Positions 1 to 10,839 of a stretch of DNA of 60,000 nucleotides are shown piece after piece. The notes under the pieces are model-generated. The model was given only the letters and a program-made list of their open reading frames with translations, had not been told where the DNA came from and searched no databases. This DNA is from Cryptomeria japonica. Taxonomy: Eukaryota > Streptophyta > Pinopsida > Cupressales > Cupressaceae. The translations under genes and the position numbers were made by a program. The stretch spans positions 127,908,640-127,968,639 of the forward strand of contig NC_081410.1 in NCBI RefSeq assembly GCF_030272615.1, read 5' to 3'. The first letter of the stretch is position 1. Each line of letters opens with the position of its first letter.

Positions 1-84
1 TTAGCTCCATAAGCATATCCCACTTCAAAACAAACCCAATTTTTTCTCTTTCGAAGTATGTTCATGTGATAAGTCTAGTTCTAA

Positions 85-1710
85 GTGCTTAAGGGATATA
101 TTTGGATTTGCAAAGAGTGTGGTGTTAAGTATTCAAGCTCATATAGTTGGGTGAAAACCCATTTCTATGGCATTCCTGGACAAGGGATCAAAACTTGCCT
201 TAGAAAGAATGTTGAACCTATGACACCAAAACAAGTGATAACATATATTTATGAGCAAGAGCAAGTTGTAAAGTGAATAATCCTTTAGCAAAAAGAAGGT
301 CTCCAAGAATAAAGCCTCCTCTACCCCTTCTAATCCTAGTGTTGTGGTAGAGAGCCACCTAATTTTTACCATCCCACAATAACAACCCCTTACAAATAGG
401 AGACCAAAGAGACCTTTGGAAACGATACTTCAAAACGACTTTCAAGAGATTACAGATCAACACATTGCAAGATGTATTTGTGCAACTAGATTGGCTTTCA
501 ATATTGCTCATTCACCATGTTGGCAAGAAATGGTAAGAAAAACTAACGAGGCTACAAAAGGGCACAAGGGCCTAGGTTATAAGAGGGCGTGTGGTGACCT
601 ATTGGAAAAGGATTTCAAGCTTGTAGAAGATTCATTGAAGCTCACAAGGGATTCATGGGCCAAGACAAGTGTGCCCATCTTTTTTGATGAAAGAAAGGAT
701 GCTAAAAATAGGCCCTTTATCAATATGATTGCAATGTCCCCTAGATGGCCTTATGAGGGGGAGGTCAAGAATGGCCAATTTATTGCTAACATCCTCATCA
801 TGGTTGTTGGGAAAGTGAGACCTTGTAACATTGTCCAAGTCATTAAAAATGACACAAAAAATTGTGAAGCTATTAGTTCATTGGTTGAGGAATATTATTC
901 ACACATCTTTTAGACAACTTGTATTTTCAACTCTCTCAGCCTTATGTTACAAAAGATTTGCAAAAAAATAATTGAATCACAAATTTGTATGCATAGATCA
1001 AAGAGATCTAAATGCTCATCACCAACCACCACATGTCATCGGGCATATTTGGATCACTTTCAAATTGGAGCTGCAAAAGGTACGCGAAGCAATATAAAAT
1101 TTTATATTTCACTTTAGTTACATAGAAAAAAATATTAACTCATTTTTCATTTTTTTCCTTTTTTGAAGTTTGTTTTTTAATTATTTTATTTTTTATTTTT
1201 GAATAGGTTGTTGAGACCCATATTGCCTCCAACAAAACTGCATTGAGATAGCTTGTGAAGGTTTGAGAGGCACTTTCTAACATGGTCATAAGACAAACCT
1301 ATTCTACATAGAGGCAAGCCAACACTAAGAGAGTGGCAAATATTAAGCAGATTATCCTAGATGACTATTTGTGGGATCATGTGAAATATCTTCTTAGTTT
1401 CACTAAGCACATTTTGAGTATGATTCATTATGCCAACATGGGCAAGCCTTGCATGGAAGAGATATATGATGGCATTGACTCAATAATTGAGAAAATGAAG
1501 ACCGTCATAAATAAGACAAAGCAAGATCTCAAATAAACTTTCTTCAAATAGGTACACAAAATTATTGAAGAGAGATGGAACAGAATGACCAACCCACTAC
1601 ATTTAGTTATAATCACATTACGTCCAAAATAATAAAGTATTGAGCTTCTTTCTATGCCAATGAGTTTTGTGCTATATAGATATTTTGAAGTCATTGAATG
1701 TCATGTCCCT
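85..1710 (+). pseudogene. hAT-type transposase relic (BED finger, DUF659-like region, hAT core), broken
   Basis: This is a decayed cut-and-paste transposase. Positions 85-276 encode a BED-like zinc finger with the spaced pattern C-x2-C, H and a distal C. A frame change leads to 416-913, which resembles DUF659 of plant hAT elements: a stretch around RPFINMIAMSP, then VRPCNIVQVIKNDTKNCEAI, comparable to the usual 'N.VQVVTDN..NC' block. At 910-912 a TAG stop sits where family members have Trp in the 'FWT.C..H.L.L' segment, and the reading continues after it. A possible intron lies at about 1079-1206 (GT after AAAAG, AG before GTTGTTGAGACC), followed by VVETHIASN, like the 'TRFAS' block. Positions 1333-1536 (NIKQIILDDYLWDHVKYLLS) and 1555-1640 (ERWNRMTNPLHL) match the later hAT core. 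Stops and frameshifts make it non-functional. The family assignment is by motif recognition. I did not find terminal inverted repeats or an 8-bp target duplication. Confidence 0.8.
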
Positions 1711-2024
1711 GCTATGATATCAAACCCAACACCCAATAAGTCTAAACCCTAGGCGTTCAAAGAGAAAGGGCAAAAATAATATTAATATTCTCCTAACAAT
1801 GGCCAACCCAAGTTAAGGATCGACCTAGGTTTATTTGTATTTAATATTTATGATAGGATGAGGAAGGCCGACTAGGGCAAAGGGAAGTTAGGGCCGACCT
1901 AGGGCATATTACAAAGCGCTCCCTTTGAGATGTGATCAAGACAAATAAATAATTGTTATTAAATAAGTGCTGGCCGACCTAATCAAAGAGAGATGACTGT
2001 TGGGTGAAGAGGCATGTTGAGGGA

Positions 2025-2033
2025 TATATAAAC
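2025..2033 (+). promoter_or_regulatory. Candidate TATA box (TATATAAAC)
   Basis: It lies 47 bp downstream of the last of three GCCGAC (DRE/CRT-core) hexamers. This is a putative LTR-type promoter; no transcript evidence is available. Confidence 0.35.
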
Positions 2034-2672
2034 AAGTATTTGGTGGACATTAGAGGGGGGATTCACAAGAAAACATCATTCTAATTTCTGAGTCCAGAGA
2101 AGATAACAAAGAGGACCAGACCTGAACCATATTTATGGACAATCAATAATACCCCATATTTATGGTAAGCACAGAGGAACAGCAGGAGTTCCCATAGATA
2201 GCAATCAGATCTGATCTGAGCCGTAATATTCTGATTCCTTGTGATATGAGCAGTAACATGACTTCCAATCTGCTGCAGTAAATCATCGAACATAAATAAA
2301 ACACATAAACACAATTACACCCAAGAAGATATTCAGCAGATCGAAGAAGAACAAATTCTGATAAAGAAAGGAAATCCAGATCGAACCTTTAGCCATCCAA
2401 CAGAAAATACATCAAAGGAATTAATCTTCAGATAAGACTTAAAACAGCAGTCTGATATATTTTTCAGATCTGCATTTCTCAGTACTCTATATTCTCACAT
2501 CCGCATGTGGTATAAATATACATATTGCTTATGCATAAATAGATAATGATTACCTCTTATAGGTATATTCATATGATAGAATATAAAATATGCCTGATGA
2601 TGAAATTGTCTGAAATCCATCTTGTATGAAGGATCGGTGGTGTAAGAGGGGAGTTATAAGAAGGTTATCTAA

Positions 2673-2677
2673 GTAGG
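2673..2677. repeat. Target-site duplication GTAGG of element A (left)
   Basis: Exact match to 6873-6877. Removing A restores a continuous CTAAGTAGGCCACC, which is seen uninterrupted in the related copy at 8588. Confidence 0.9.
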
Positions 2678-3536
2678 TGTTGACGTGTGTTTTGTACACA
2701 ATCATACACAGAATAAAATACCTAAAGGCATCTTATCCTCTCTTGAGAAAATAGTCTCTAACTGCTGAAGATTCGCATAAAGGATCAGTTAGGTAGACTC
2801 CAAGGTTCTTTGATGTAGGGTCTCTATGTGTGGACAAGCTCCAGTGGTATGATGTGATTTGCTGGAATCACAAGGGGACTTACATTGAACTTCCGATCTG
2901 CTTTGCTGGACACAGGCTCTTACTAACTTAGATTTGGAAAAAATGGAAAAAGGATAAGGGCGAAGAGAGGATCTAATCCTAATACTAAGAATGTAGGAGC
3001 AATGATTTGATTTTTGACAAAACTCTAACTAGATCTTGTTTTGACATCAATGGAACATCTACACAAGACTAGTGCGATCTTCTAAGGGAGCTTTATGATG
3101 TTCAAATCATCACCGCAGGCATAGATACCATCCAAGTTGATGCATATCAATGAAGAGGCGACAAATTGAAATTGAGCTTAAGCTGAATGATTCCAGTTGA
3201 CTACGCAAGGCAAGTCTGCAATCAACAAACTGCTAGTAGTATGGATGTACGAATTCCACCATCAATCAATCACATTTCCTCCATTCATCTAATTATCTAC
3301 CATCTAAGATTGAAGACTTCAACAAGAAACCATGCAAATTGCAAGAAAACGACATATTTCACCATTACTTCAATGAAAATGGAGTTTGTTTACAATCAAT
3401 GGCAACAATTTCTTGCCTTGTCCTCCTATTCTACTCTAATTGCTATTCTATCAACTATATTCTAACTCTTCCAACTATTTACAACTCTCTCTAATCATCT
3501 AAAAAATTCCCTTTTTTACAAAATGAAATGCCTGGG

Positions 3537-3544
3537 CTTATATA
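3537..3544 (-). promoter_or_regulatory. TATA box of LTR A (TATATAAG on - strand)
   Basis: On the - strand it reads CACTATATAAGCCC. The equivalent box is present in A' (38746-38753), C, D and E, which fixes the sense direction of the family. Confidence 0.6.
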
Positions 3545-4999
3545 GTGCCCACAATACAATTTGATGGCTTAGATCAATTCAAGATCAATGGCCAAGATTT
3601 TACAATGAAAACCCTAATTAGGGTTTGTTACAACCATTACATAACATTTAATGTTTGACCAATGATAAAATTGTATTGCTTGGACACATGTCCCTTTTAG
3701 AAAAATCGACCAATGGATAGCCGGGGTAGGTACATCGGAGTTTGTGCCACCTTCCATGAGTTAAGTACATTGAATCTGGACATGCTGAGATGGACTTCAC
3801 TGATTGGAGAAATGATGACTAGGACGCCACCTCATTTGACACTTGGAACTTGGTAGATATTCAACTTGATGTTGTTGAGAAGCTTGCTTTAATTAATTCA
3901 TCTGGAACTATTTTGCTTCTTCAACGAGCCCTTGTTCTAACTCCTTGCGTCCTTGATGTGCAGGAAGATGATGTACCTCGCCTTGGAACGCTGGATTGAA
4001 AGAGGTCGCCCATGTCCTGGCTAAGACCGTCCCGGCGAAGACCGTCCTGGCGAAGACCGTCCTGGATCCGGCTTGATTTTCCTTGAAGAGACCTCCATTT
4101 GATGCCTACACAACATTTCAAAATTAATACCATGATTTTGCAATACATAACATAAATTAGAGAGCAATTTTAGGAAACTTAATGATAAGTCCTTTATTAA
4201 TCATTTCCTAAAAAAGACTGAGCTAAGGAAAAACAAAATTTCAAAATTAAGGCAATGACAATCAAAATTCGAAATTAAAACAAGAGATCTTGCCATACCT
4301 TACTTGAGAGCTTAACTCTAAAATGCAAAATGAATAAAATTCGCCTAGGCGAAATTGAGGTATAAATAGTCTTCAATGTTATCTCCTCAAAAGATCAATT
4401 TCGCCACCTTTGGATTTCAACGTGATCTTCAAGTCTTGCCTCTTTGACAATTCGCTCAAATGGATCTTCAAGTTCGCCTTAACAAATCCTCCTAGTCTCG
4501 CACCTTTGACGTGGTCTTCAATCCTTGACAAATTCGCTCCAACGAAGTCTCCAAGATATCGCACCACCTTTATTAGGAAACTCCAAATCGCACTTCTCCC
4601 TTGTCTTCCTTAATTCGCATGTAGAAGGATAAAATGATGATGTGAAAATGAAATCTTCCACTCCCCATATATAGCGCTTGGATTGCATTTATCCCTTAGG
4701 CCGACTTGAGGATATAAAACAATTTTTTAAATGATTTTTAAATGATTTAGCAAGGCCGACCTCCCTTTGTAGCGCTTCAAATTCGATTTTTATTAATTAA
4801 TTAATTAATTATTAATGCCTTACGTTTTTAATTTGCAAATTTCGATTTTTAATAAAGGCAAAATAATTAATAAAAGATCAACGCCACATTAAATGCCAAA
4901 TTAAATAGGATTTTCAATTTTTTATCGAACTTAGCATTTAAGGAAAATTTGAATTGCTTATTTGGCGCCAAAACTATGAAAATGAGAGGGACGTACCTC

Positions 5000-6425
5000 A
5001 TCGCCCTGGTCCCTTGGAGAGGGACAGGAGCGATCCATGATTTTGTCTTGATTTTTGCATTTTTCACGTTCAACTCCTTCATCTCCACGTTCAACATTAA
5101 TCATCATGATGAGCTCTTCGAATTTGATTGCCTTGCATGCGTTCATGAGTGTCTTTGGATGTTCATCGCCCTGGTCCTTGTCCAAAGGACAGGAGCGATC
5201 TTCAAATTTCCACGTTCAATATGCATCCTTTTATCTTCGATCTTCATTGTGATGTCCTCCAAACGTCGTCCCTTGCCTCGCTTAACCTCACCTTGCTTTG
5301 ATCTTGAAGGAATATGAGTGCTCTTGATAGGATCGCCCTGGTCCTTGTCCAAAGGACAGGAGCGATGTGAGCTTTTTACCTTGATTAGCAATGTTTGGAC
5401 GTTCAAAACTCTTGTATGTTATCTTCAAACGATGCCTTAGACCTTGCATTACCTTATGAAATCTTGTTCTTACGTAAATCTTGCACAAAATGACCAATGC
5501 ATCTAACATCGCCCTGGTCCCTTGGAGAGGGACAGGAGCGATCTATGTCCTAGGATGCGAATTTCATCATTGTGACGACCTTTTAATGTTTGTGTTTGCT
5601 AAAGACGCCTTGAAATGTCCCTCGCCACCTTGTCTTGACTTGGATCGACCTTGAACTTGCATAGGAAGTAACATCACCATTGTATCGCCCTGGTCCCTTG
5701 GAGAGGGACAGGAGCGATCCTCCTTTTGTAGCCTTTATCTCACTTTGTCAGGTTCCAAGTCTATATTCAACGGATTCGTCTTTCTTCACTCCATTCGTTC
5801 ATGCCTTGACATTGTTTGTAACTTTGCAAGAAAATCAATTATATCAAAAATCGCTCTGGTCCCTTCCTGAGGGACAGGAGCGAACTAGACATTTAGGACC
5901 TTTGTGGACGTCCAAAAAATCTTCATTTTGTATTCAATGCGTCCATCTCATGTTCTTCCTTGCTTTTGAACGTAAACTTGCCTTGACCTTTGTCTGGATT
6001 TTGCAAAATGAAGGAAATCGCTCTGGTCCCTGGGAGAGGGACGAGAGCTACAAGGTACCTCGCCCTGGTCCCTTGGAGAGGGACAGGAGCGATATGGTCA
6101 ATATAGGTCATTCTCCTTCGTTTTTGCATATCAAATTATATTCATTTGGCAAAGTATCTTCCTTCGGACGTCCTCAAATCATTAAACTTTCAAAATCTTG
6201 CAAGGACAAGACGAAATTTGAATTGTAGCTCCGGTCCTTCACTGAGGGACAGGAGCGATTTTCCTCCTGGAGGCATTTCTGTGCTCATGAAAATCTTCAA
6301 TTTATATTCAATGGAAAGATCTCGCCGTTCTCCATCACTTCAAACGTAAAATTTGTCTGGACTCTGCAAGAATGATGAGATATTTGAGATTGAGCTCCTG
6401 TCCTTCACTGAGGGACAGGAGCGAT
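5000..6425. repeat. U3 array of ten 35-bp quasi-palindromes at about 166-bp spacing (element A)
   Basis: Cores of the form ATCGCcCTGGTCCCT...AGGGACAGGAGCGAT start at 5000, 5165, 5332, 5508, 5684, 5850, 6017, 6061, 6226 and 6392. Spacings are 165, 167, 176, 176, 166, 167, 44, 165 and 166 bp. The two arms are near-complementary, so each core could form a hairpin. The sequence between cores is far less conserved. The array lies upstream of the TATA box in the sense orientation. Confidence 0.85.
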
Positions 6426-6832
6426 TTTGCTCCTACAAGCCAAAATATCATGATTTTACACATTTTAACACTTCACAAGGCGAAAACAAATCATTTGAAA
6501 TGCCTAGGATCAAAATTCAAAAAAGTCAAAATTTGGTCAAAAATATTCAATTGGACAAAAATTCACATTTCATCTTCAACACTTTTAGACAAATTTAAGC
6601 TCTGCATCAACATTCCAATTGAAAATTAGACCATTCTGGTGAATTCATTTCATTCAAAATTTGCATTCTAGAAAAGGAAACTCAAAAGCCCTCAAAAACG
6701 ACTGGATTTTGGTCCGAAAAGACGGTAATTAGAACCCTAAGGCTTGACCCTAAATCCAGACAACTAACAAACTAACAAAACCCTAGAAAAAGCAAAGCGA
6801 AAACGAACAAAACGAGCAAAAAAAACATGGGT

Positions 6833-6872
6833 CCCCATTTGCAATGGGGCGATGTGTGAAAACGTCACAACA
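6833..6872. other. Terminal stem-loop and end motif of element A
   Basis: CCCCATT-TGC-AATGGGG forms a perfect 7-bp stem next to the terminal ACGTCACAACA. The same stem and end are found in A', B and E and with small changes in C and D. Confidence 0.7.
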
Positions 6873-6948
6873 GTAGGCCACCCTAGAGATGACCATATAA
6901 CTGGTTCCTAGGGCCAAGAGGACTCTAATATCAATCCTATTGGCATAT
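6873..6948 (+). repeat. Short diverged repeat, partner at 8588-8660
   Basis: AGTAGGCCACC...CCATAT...CTAGGGCCAAGAGG.CTCT is found here and at 8588-8660 with scattered differences. The two flank the copia-type LTR. They may be parts of one older repeat; its identity is unknown. Confidence 0.5.
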
Positions 6949-8467
6949 TGTTGGCATAACTGATGAAGTCAATAATGGGGAGATTATTGGCATATGGATA
7001 TGATGATGAGATGAGAAGATAACCGGTAAAGTTATTGTTGGCATAACCGGTAAAGTTGGTAAAGTTGATGGAGATTGTTGGCTAGATGATGTTGATATAG
7101 TTGTAAGTTGTTTGATGACTTTATTTTTGTTGTCATTGATGGCAACCATGTTTGTTGAGTCATTTAAGTCATCTAGGCCTACCGGTAAAGCCTGACCGGT
7201 AGAAGAATGTGTTAGACGGCAAAACTGCTAAGTTGTTGTAAACTGGTAAACAGGAACAGTGTGATGATCAAGACACCGATATGGACGATTGATGAGGATT
7301 TAAGCGTTGCGGCTTTACAGGAGTGTTGAAGACAAGAACATGCATCTATGTTCCACACCGCATCAGCAAATTCAATATATTGAGTGAGTTATGATTGACT
7401 GTCGTAAACTCTGTGAAGAAGAATGTATACCGGTAACAGATCTTTAACCAATAATGATTTATGGTTTGGCGGTGGATCTTATCATGTTCATAACTTAGTG
7501 ATGACGTGTCAGAAACCGTGTGTAATGATAATGTGGTGTTTGAGCGCGTACAAGAATCGGATTTCTTGGGAAACAGCGAAGTTCTTAGCAAAGTGTGACA
7601 AGGGTTTGATTGCTTATCAAATCGATGTGTGGTAATGTGCGGTGATCATTCAACGGTGGAAATTGTCTAGAAATTTGTTGTAATGATCTGTAAATGTAAA
7701 TTCAATGTATTTTGAATGTAGTTAGGGTTATGTAGCCGACCTAACTGAAAAATGTATTTAAGGGCTAGTTGGAGAAGAGATTGTGTGTTGGTGGTTTGAG
7801 AAGAAGAGTGTGTCGGACCAAATTGAAGAGTTTGCATGTGTGGAGCAGAGTTGAGCTGAAAAGGAGTTGTACAAGCAAGCAAGGAAGTGTTGTGATCAGA
7901 TCATTTGCCCTGTTGTTCCCTATCAATTACAACAGTATTGAAATCCCTTAACCAGGTAGATCCTAAAAGGTCTCATTTGTAAATCCCTTGACTAGGTGGC
8001 TCATTAACCTAAGTTTAAAATCCTCTAGCAAGGTTACTCCTAACAGGGTAGAGCTCACCACAGGGCTTAGTTAAAATCCCTTCACCGAGTGACTCCTAAC
8101 AGGGTCTTCTCTTAACCAGGCATATTGTAAAGCTCCTAACCAGGCTAGGCCTTTAATCGGGCGCAATCCGAAAGAGTGCAAATATTTTGTGGGTGCTAAT
8201 TCCCACCGTGGTTTTTCCCATTTGGGTTTCCACGTGAAAAATCTTTGTGTTCATGTGGTGGTTGCATTGTTGATGTATGCATTTGATATCATTACTTTGT
8301 ATGCATATTGATGAACACTAGAATGAATGGTTTGGTGAGTCTTCTTAAGAAGATTGTTTGAGTAGTTACCAGTACTGTTTTTTGAAATATTGCACAATTG
8401 TTTAACTATTGATTCACCCCCCCCCCCCCCTCTCAGTAGTAACCGGATCCTCATAATAACAAATCCT
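6949..8467 (+). mobile_element. Ty1/copia-type LTR (single copy seen), boundaries approximate
   Basis: It starts TGTTGGCATAAC, a common start of plant copia LTRs. The order is typical: GCCGAC at 7735-7740, a TATTTAAGGG box near 7757, imperfect repeats of an 'AATCCCTTAACCAGGT..CTCCTAACAGGGT' kind at about 7935-8150, then CACGTGAAAAATCTTTGTGTT and a 14-base C run (8417-8430) followed by TCTCAGTAGTAACCGG. That last combination is usual near the 3' end of copia LTRs. I could not fix the 3' end (about 8461) and found no 5-bp duplication, primer-binding site or pol domain, so it may be a truncated or solo LTR. Confidence 0.55.
7935..8150 (+). repeat. Imperfect short tandem repeats within the copia-type LTR
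   Basis: Four to six diverged units of roughly 30-40 bp share 'AATCCCTT(a/g)ACyAGGTrGcTC' and 'CTAACAGGGT'. They probably belong to the R-U5 part of the LTR. Confidence 0.5.
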
Positions 8468-9059
8468 CTGTTGGGCTTAGATAGAACAACCAAGAAATCC
8501 ACTTTACAACCTCTGTTCCGACTCTACAATGATGGCTTTTGTCTTTAGGGGGATGAACATAGCTAGGGAAAGCATGTAAGCAACACACTAAGTAGGCCAC
8601 CTTAGTGGATGTCCATATGGACTAACCACTAGGGCCAAGAGGGCTCTGGCATTCACTCCGCTCTTGGCTTAGTGTAGATATTGCTTCGGTCAGACCTATC
8701 ATGTTTCTTCCTCCAAATCCTAATGTGTTTGTATAAAATTATGCATATTATGTGGATGTTGTGTTCTTGTCTAACCCTAATATTTGAAAGTATGTATGTG
8801 TCTATGATTGCAGGATTCAAATCCAAGATCACAATGTTTAAGGAGATATTTTACTTGGTAAAGACGTAACCCTAACCCTGACTTGTTGCAATTGTGATTC
8901 TAGGGCACAATTTTAGGGCAAAATTGAAAGGGTACATTATATTGAAGAGTACAAAACAATATTTCTTCTCTAATCCTAATTGGTTGGTTGTAGTCACATG
9001 TGCATTCATTAATTTTGTACACTCTAATGATCAAAATCATAGTTTCAAGGCTGCCAAAA
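8468..9059. other. Non-coding stretch, nothing recognised
   Basis: It includes the second copy of the GTAGGCCACC repeat (8588-8660) and AT-rich sequence. No coding region, RNA gene or element boundary could be supported. Confidence 0.5.
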
Positions 9060-9075
9060 ATCACCAAAACTTGTC

Positions 9076-9730
9076 AGACTCGCGAGTCCTCGAGCTTGCC
9101 GAGTCCAAGTGCCATTGACTGGCAAGCCATGTCCTAGTGAGTCCAAGCATGGACTCGCCAAGTCCTGGGCATGGACTTGCGTGAAATCTGGGCAGGGACT
9201 TGTGAGTCCTAACCTAGAACTCCCGTGCACCCAGTCAGACATCAAGGCAGCTTTAAAACATTTTTTTTTTTTTATTTTTTGATCATTTCTTGCCTCTTGG
9301 TTGCTAAAAACAGGTCTGCACATTGGGAACAAGAAACTCCTCCTCCCTTAGCACCTTCTAGTTTGACGCCTCAAAAATTGGGTTACATTACGAGAGGAAA
9401 GAGGAAGATGTAGATTTGATTTGGTCGTTTTTCTAATTTTGACATATCATGATATGTAAACATTTATAAACTTATGATGTTGTTAGACATTTGAAAGTTT
9501 GAAACTATGAGTATTATTATGAATTTATGATTCATCAATGATGAAATTTCAAATATTGAGTGTTTGAAGATTAAATGATGTGTAATGTTTGAATTGTGGC
9601 TCTTATGTTCTCTAAATGCATTAATTTCTTTTTGTTTGTAAAACTACAGTTTTCTTCTTTGTTGAGTCCTAGCCAAGTTTTTTGCCGAGTAAGTCCTATT
9701 TTGGGCTACTGAGTCCAAGTTCTCAGACTA
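9076..9730. repeat. GAGTC/GACTC-rich stretches (9076-9215 and 9661-9728)
   Basis: GACTC and GAGTCC pentamers recur irregularly on both strands in two blocks separated by AT-rich DNA. They lie just upstream of a hAT C-terminal relic and could be subterminal repeats of that element. This link is inference. Confidence 0.4.
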
Positions 9731-10012
9731 TGATCAGAATATTAAAACTCTTGATGACAAGTTCAAGAAGAATACTCGCAATTGATGGTACTTCCATGGC
9801 CAGTAATTACAACGCCTACAACCTATCTTGATCAAAAATAAATTACAAGTTCTATAAAAAAAAATTATCTTATGATCAGAATATTAAAACTCTTGATGAC
9901 AAGTTCAAGAAGAATACTCGCAATTGATGGTACTTCCATGGCCAGTAATTACAACGCCTACAACCTATTTTGATCAAAAATAATTTACAAGTTCTATAAA
10001 AAAAAATTATCT
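9729..10012 (+). repeat. Exact-period tandem duplication, 142 bp x 2
   Basis: The unit TATGATCAGAATATTAAAAC...AAAATTATCT occupies 9729-9870 and again 9871-10012 with only about two mismatches. The short shared word at the joint suggests replication slippage or repair. No function is visible. Confidence 0.95.
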
Positions 10013-10094
10013 TTGAAAAATTATTTATAATTTTTAAACTTGTTATTTTTATAGTTATATTTATAACTTTATCTCTTTAATTTGTCTTAATAGG

Positions 10095-10425
10095 TTGCTA
10101 GTTCATCTACATCTAAGAGTAATTGGGAGAACATACTCCATCCACTCAACAAAGTGGGACCAATTGTACTCAAAAAAAGGAAAATGACTTAGTGTATGTG
10201 GATTCCAATTTGCTCCTCCTTTCACACAAACAAAATGCCTACAAGGAAGGTGACACAAGGTTGTGGGATATGGAGCCACAACATATTGATTTGGATGCTT
10301 CCAATCCCCAACATATTGCATTTAAGGAGCTAAATAGATATCACACTTTTAGTGCGAGAAGTAATGCTATTGCTTGTAGTTCTTCGAATGTTTCTACATC
10401 ATCTAATGTCAATGATGATGATTAA
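10095..10425 (+). pseudogene. hAT transposase C-terminal (dimerisation) relic
   Basis: The frame from 10123 reads KKENDLVYVDSNLLLLSHK and later RLWDMEPQHIDLD. It resembles the 'KKRNRL....NDLVYVHYNLRLL' end of plant hAT transposases that carry the hAT dimerisation region. It ends with an Asp-rich tail and a stop at 10423-10425. Only the last roughly 100 residues remain. The zinc finger and catalytic core are missing upstream, where a GAGTC-rich block and the 142-bp duplication stand. It differs enough from the relic at 85-1710 that I treat it as a separate element. Confidence 0.6.
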
Positions 10426-10502
10426 GTAGACCCATATGATGTTGAAACTTAATTGTTGAGCTTGACAATATTATTATTTTAATATTGAACTTGAAGTTTG
10501 AA

Positions 10503-10523
10503 ATATATATATATATATATATA
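10503..10523. repeat. (AT)n microsatellite
   Basis: An uninterrupted AT dinucleotide run follows the hAT relic. Confidence 0.95.
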
Positions 10524-10536
10524 AAAGGTAATCTGA

Positions 10537-10828
10537 GAGCAATCTCATGTGTCAATTTCATTAGCTTGATCAGCACACTCAAAATTGTGCAATATTCACA
10601 TCACCTTGAAAACAATGCATTGTGCAGCCCTGCACGTGGCTACACATGCTTGTACCAAGTTAGACCATATAATGGATATTATATAATCCAAGTGCAGCCT
10701 CATGTGTTAATTTCATTAGCTTCATCAGCATACTCAACATTGTGCAATGCTCACATCACCTTGCAAACAGTGCATGTGCAGCCTTGCACATGGCTATATG
10801 TGATTGTGCCAATTTAGACCATATCCAC
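10537..10828 (+). repeat. Diverged tandem duplication of about 150 bp
   Basis: CATGTGTCAATTTCATTAGC...TTGTGCAATATTCACATCACCTT...GTGCAGCC.TGCAC recurs from about 10700 with substitutions. A weaker match lies at 35100-35225 (AGCTTCATCAACACGCTTAGC, TGTGCAGTTGTGCCAA), in the tail of the gypsy relic. Confidence 0.7.
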
Positions 10829-10839
10829 ATGATAGGCCA

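Larger units (their letters stand above)
1711..2677. other. Non-coding stretch with a promoter-like block, possibly a decayed LTR
   Basis: No coding sequence is supported here. Three GCCGAC hexamers (1867-1872, 1893-1898, 1973-1978) are followed by a TATATAAAC box at 2025-2033, an arrangement like the U3-R part of a plant LTR. A TGTCATGTCCC start at 1699 could be an LTR 5' end that interrupts the hAT relic, but I found no matching end or target duplication. The right part is an AT-rich sequence cut by element A at 2677. Its end, CTAAGTAGGCCACC, continues at 6873 and has a diverged second copy at 8588. Confidence 0.4.
2678..6872 (-). mobile_element. Element A: 4195-bp solo-LTR-like element, subfamily A
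   Basis: It starts TGTTGACGTG and ends ACGTCACAACA, and is flanked by the perfect 5-bp duplication GTAGG (2673-2677 and 6873-6877). TG...CA ends plus a 5-bp duplication are the signature of LTR-retrotransposon integration. There is a single copy, with no internal region and no second LTR. The sense strand is -, because a TATATAAG box reads on that strand at 3537-3544, with about 860 bp of R-U5 to the element's 3' end at 2678. The U3 holds ten quasi-palindromic cores (5000-6425). Short open frames inside, including one of 182 codons at 5680-6228, follow the repeat array and recur identically in A'; I see no protein family in them. It is almost identical to A' in opposite orientation (x maps to 42290 minus x). 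A solo LTR is my inference; a terminally atypical non-autonomous element is the alternative. Confidence 0.85.

Noticed and set aside
5680-6228. 182-codon open frame (and its mirror at 36062-36610) as a gene
   Set aside because: It runs through the palindrome array, repeats the translated core (GPLERDRSD) several times, and lies antisense in the U3. The match between A and A' is due to recent duplication, not to selection.
5000-6425. Regular palindromic repeats with unique spacers as a CRISPR array
   Set aside because: Spacers are about 130 bp, cores are imperfect, the setting is a plant retroelement LTR, and no cas genes exist nearby.
2678-6872. Family as TIR DNA transposons
   Set aside because: Only about 5 bp of the ends are strictly inverted. 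TG...CA with 5-bp duplications and internal TATA boxes with U3-R-U5 order fit LTRs better. No transposase class with these ends is known to me.
8868-8880. Interstitial telomere repeat (TAACCCTAACCCTGAC)
   Set aside because: Only about two units; too short to be meaningful.
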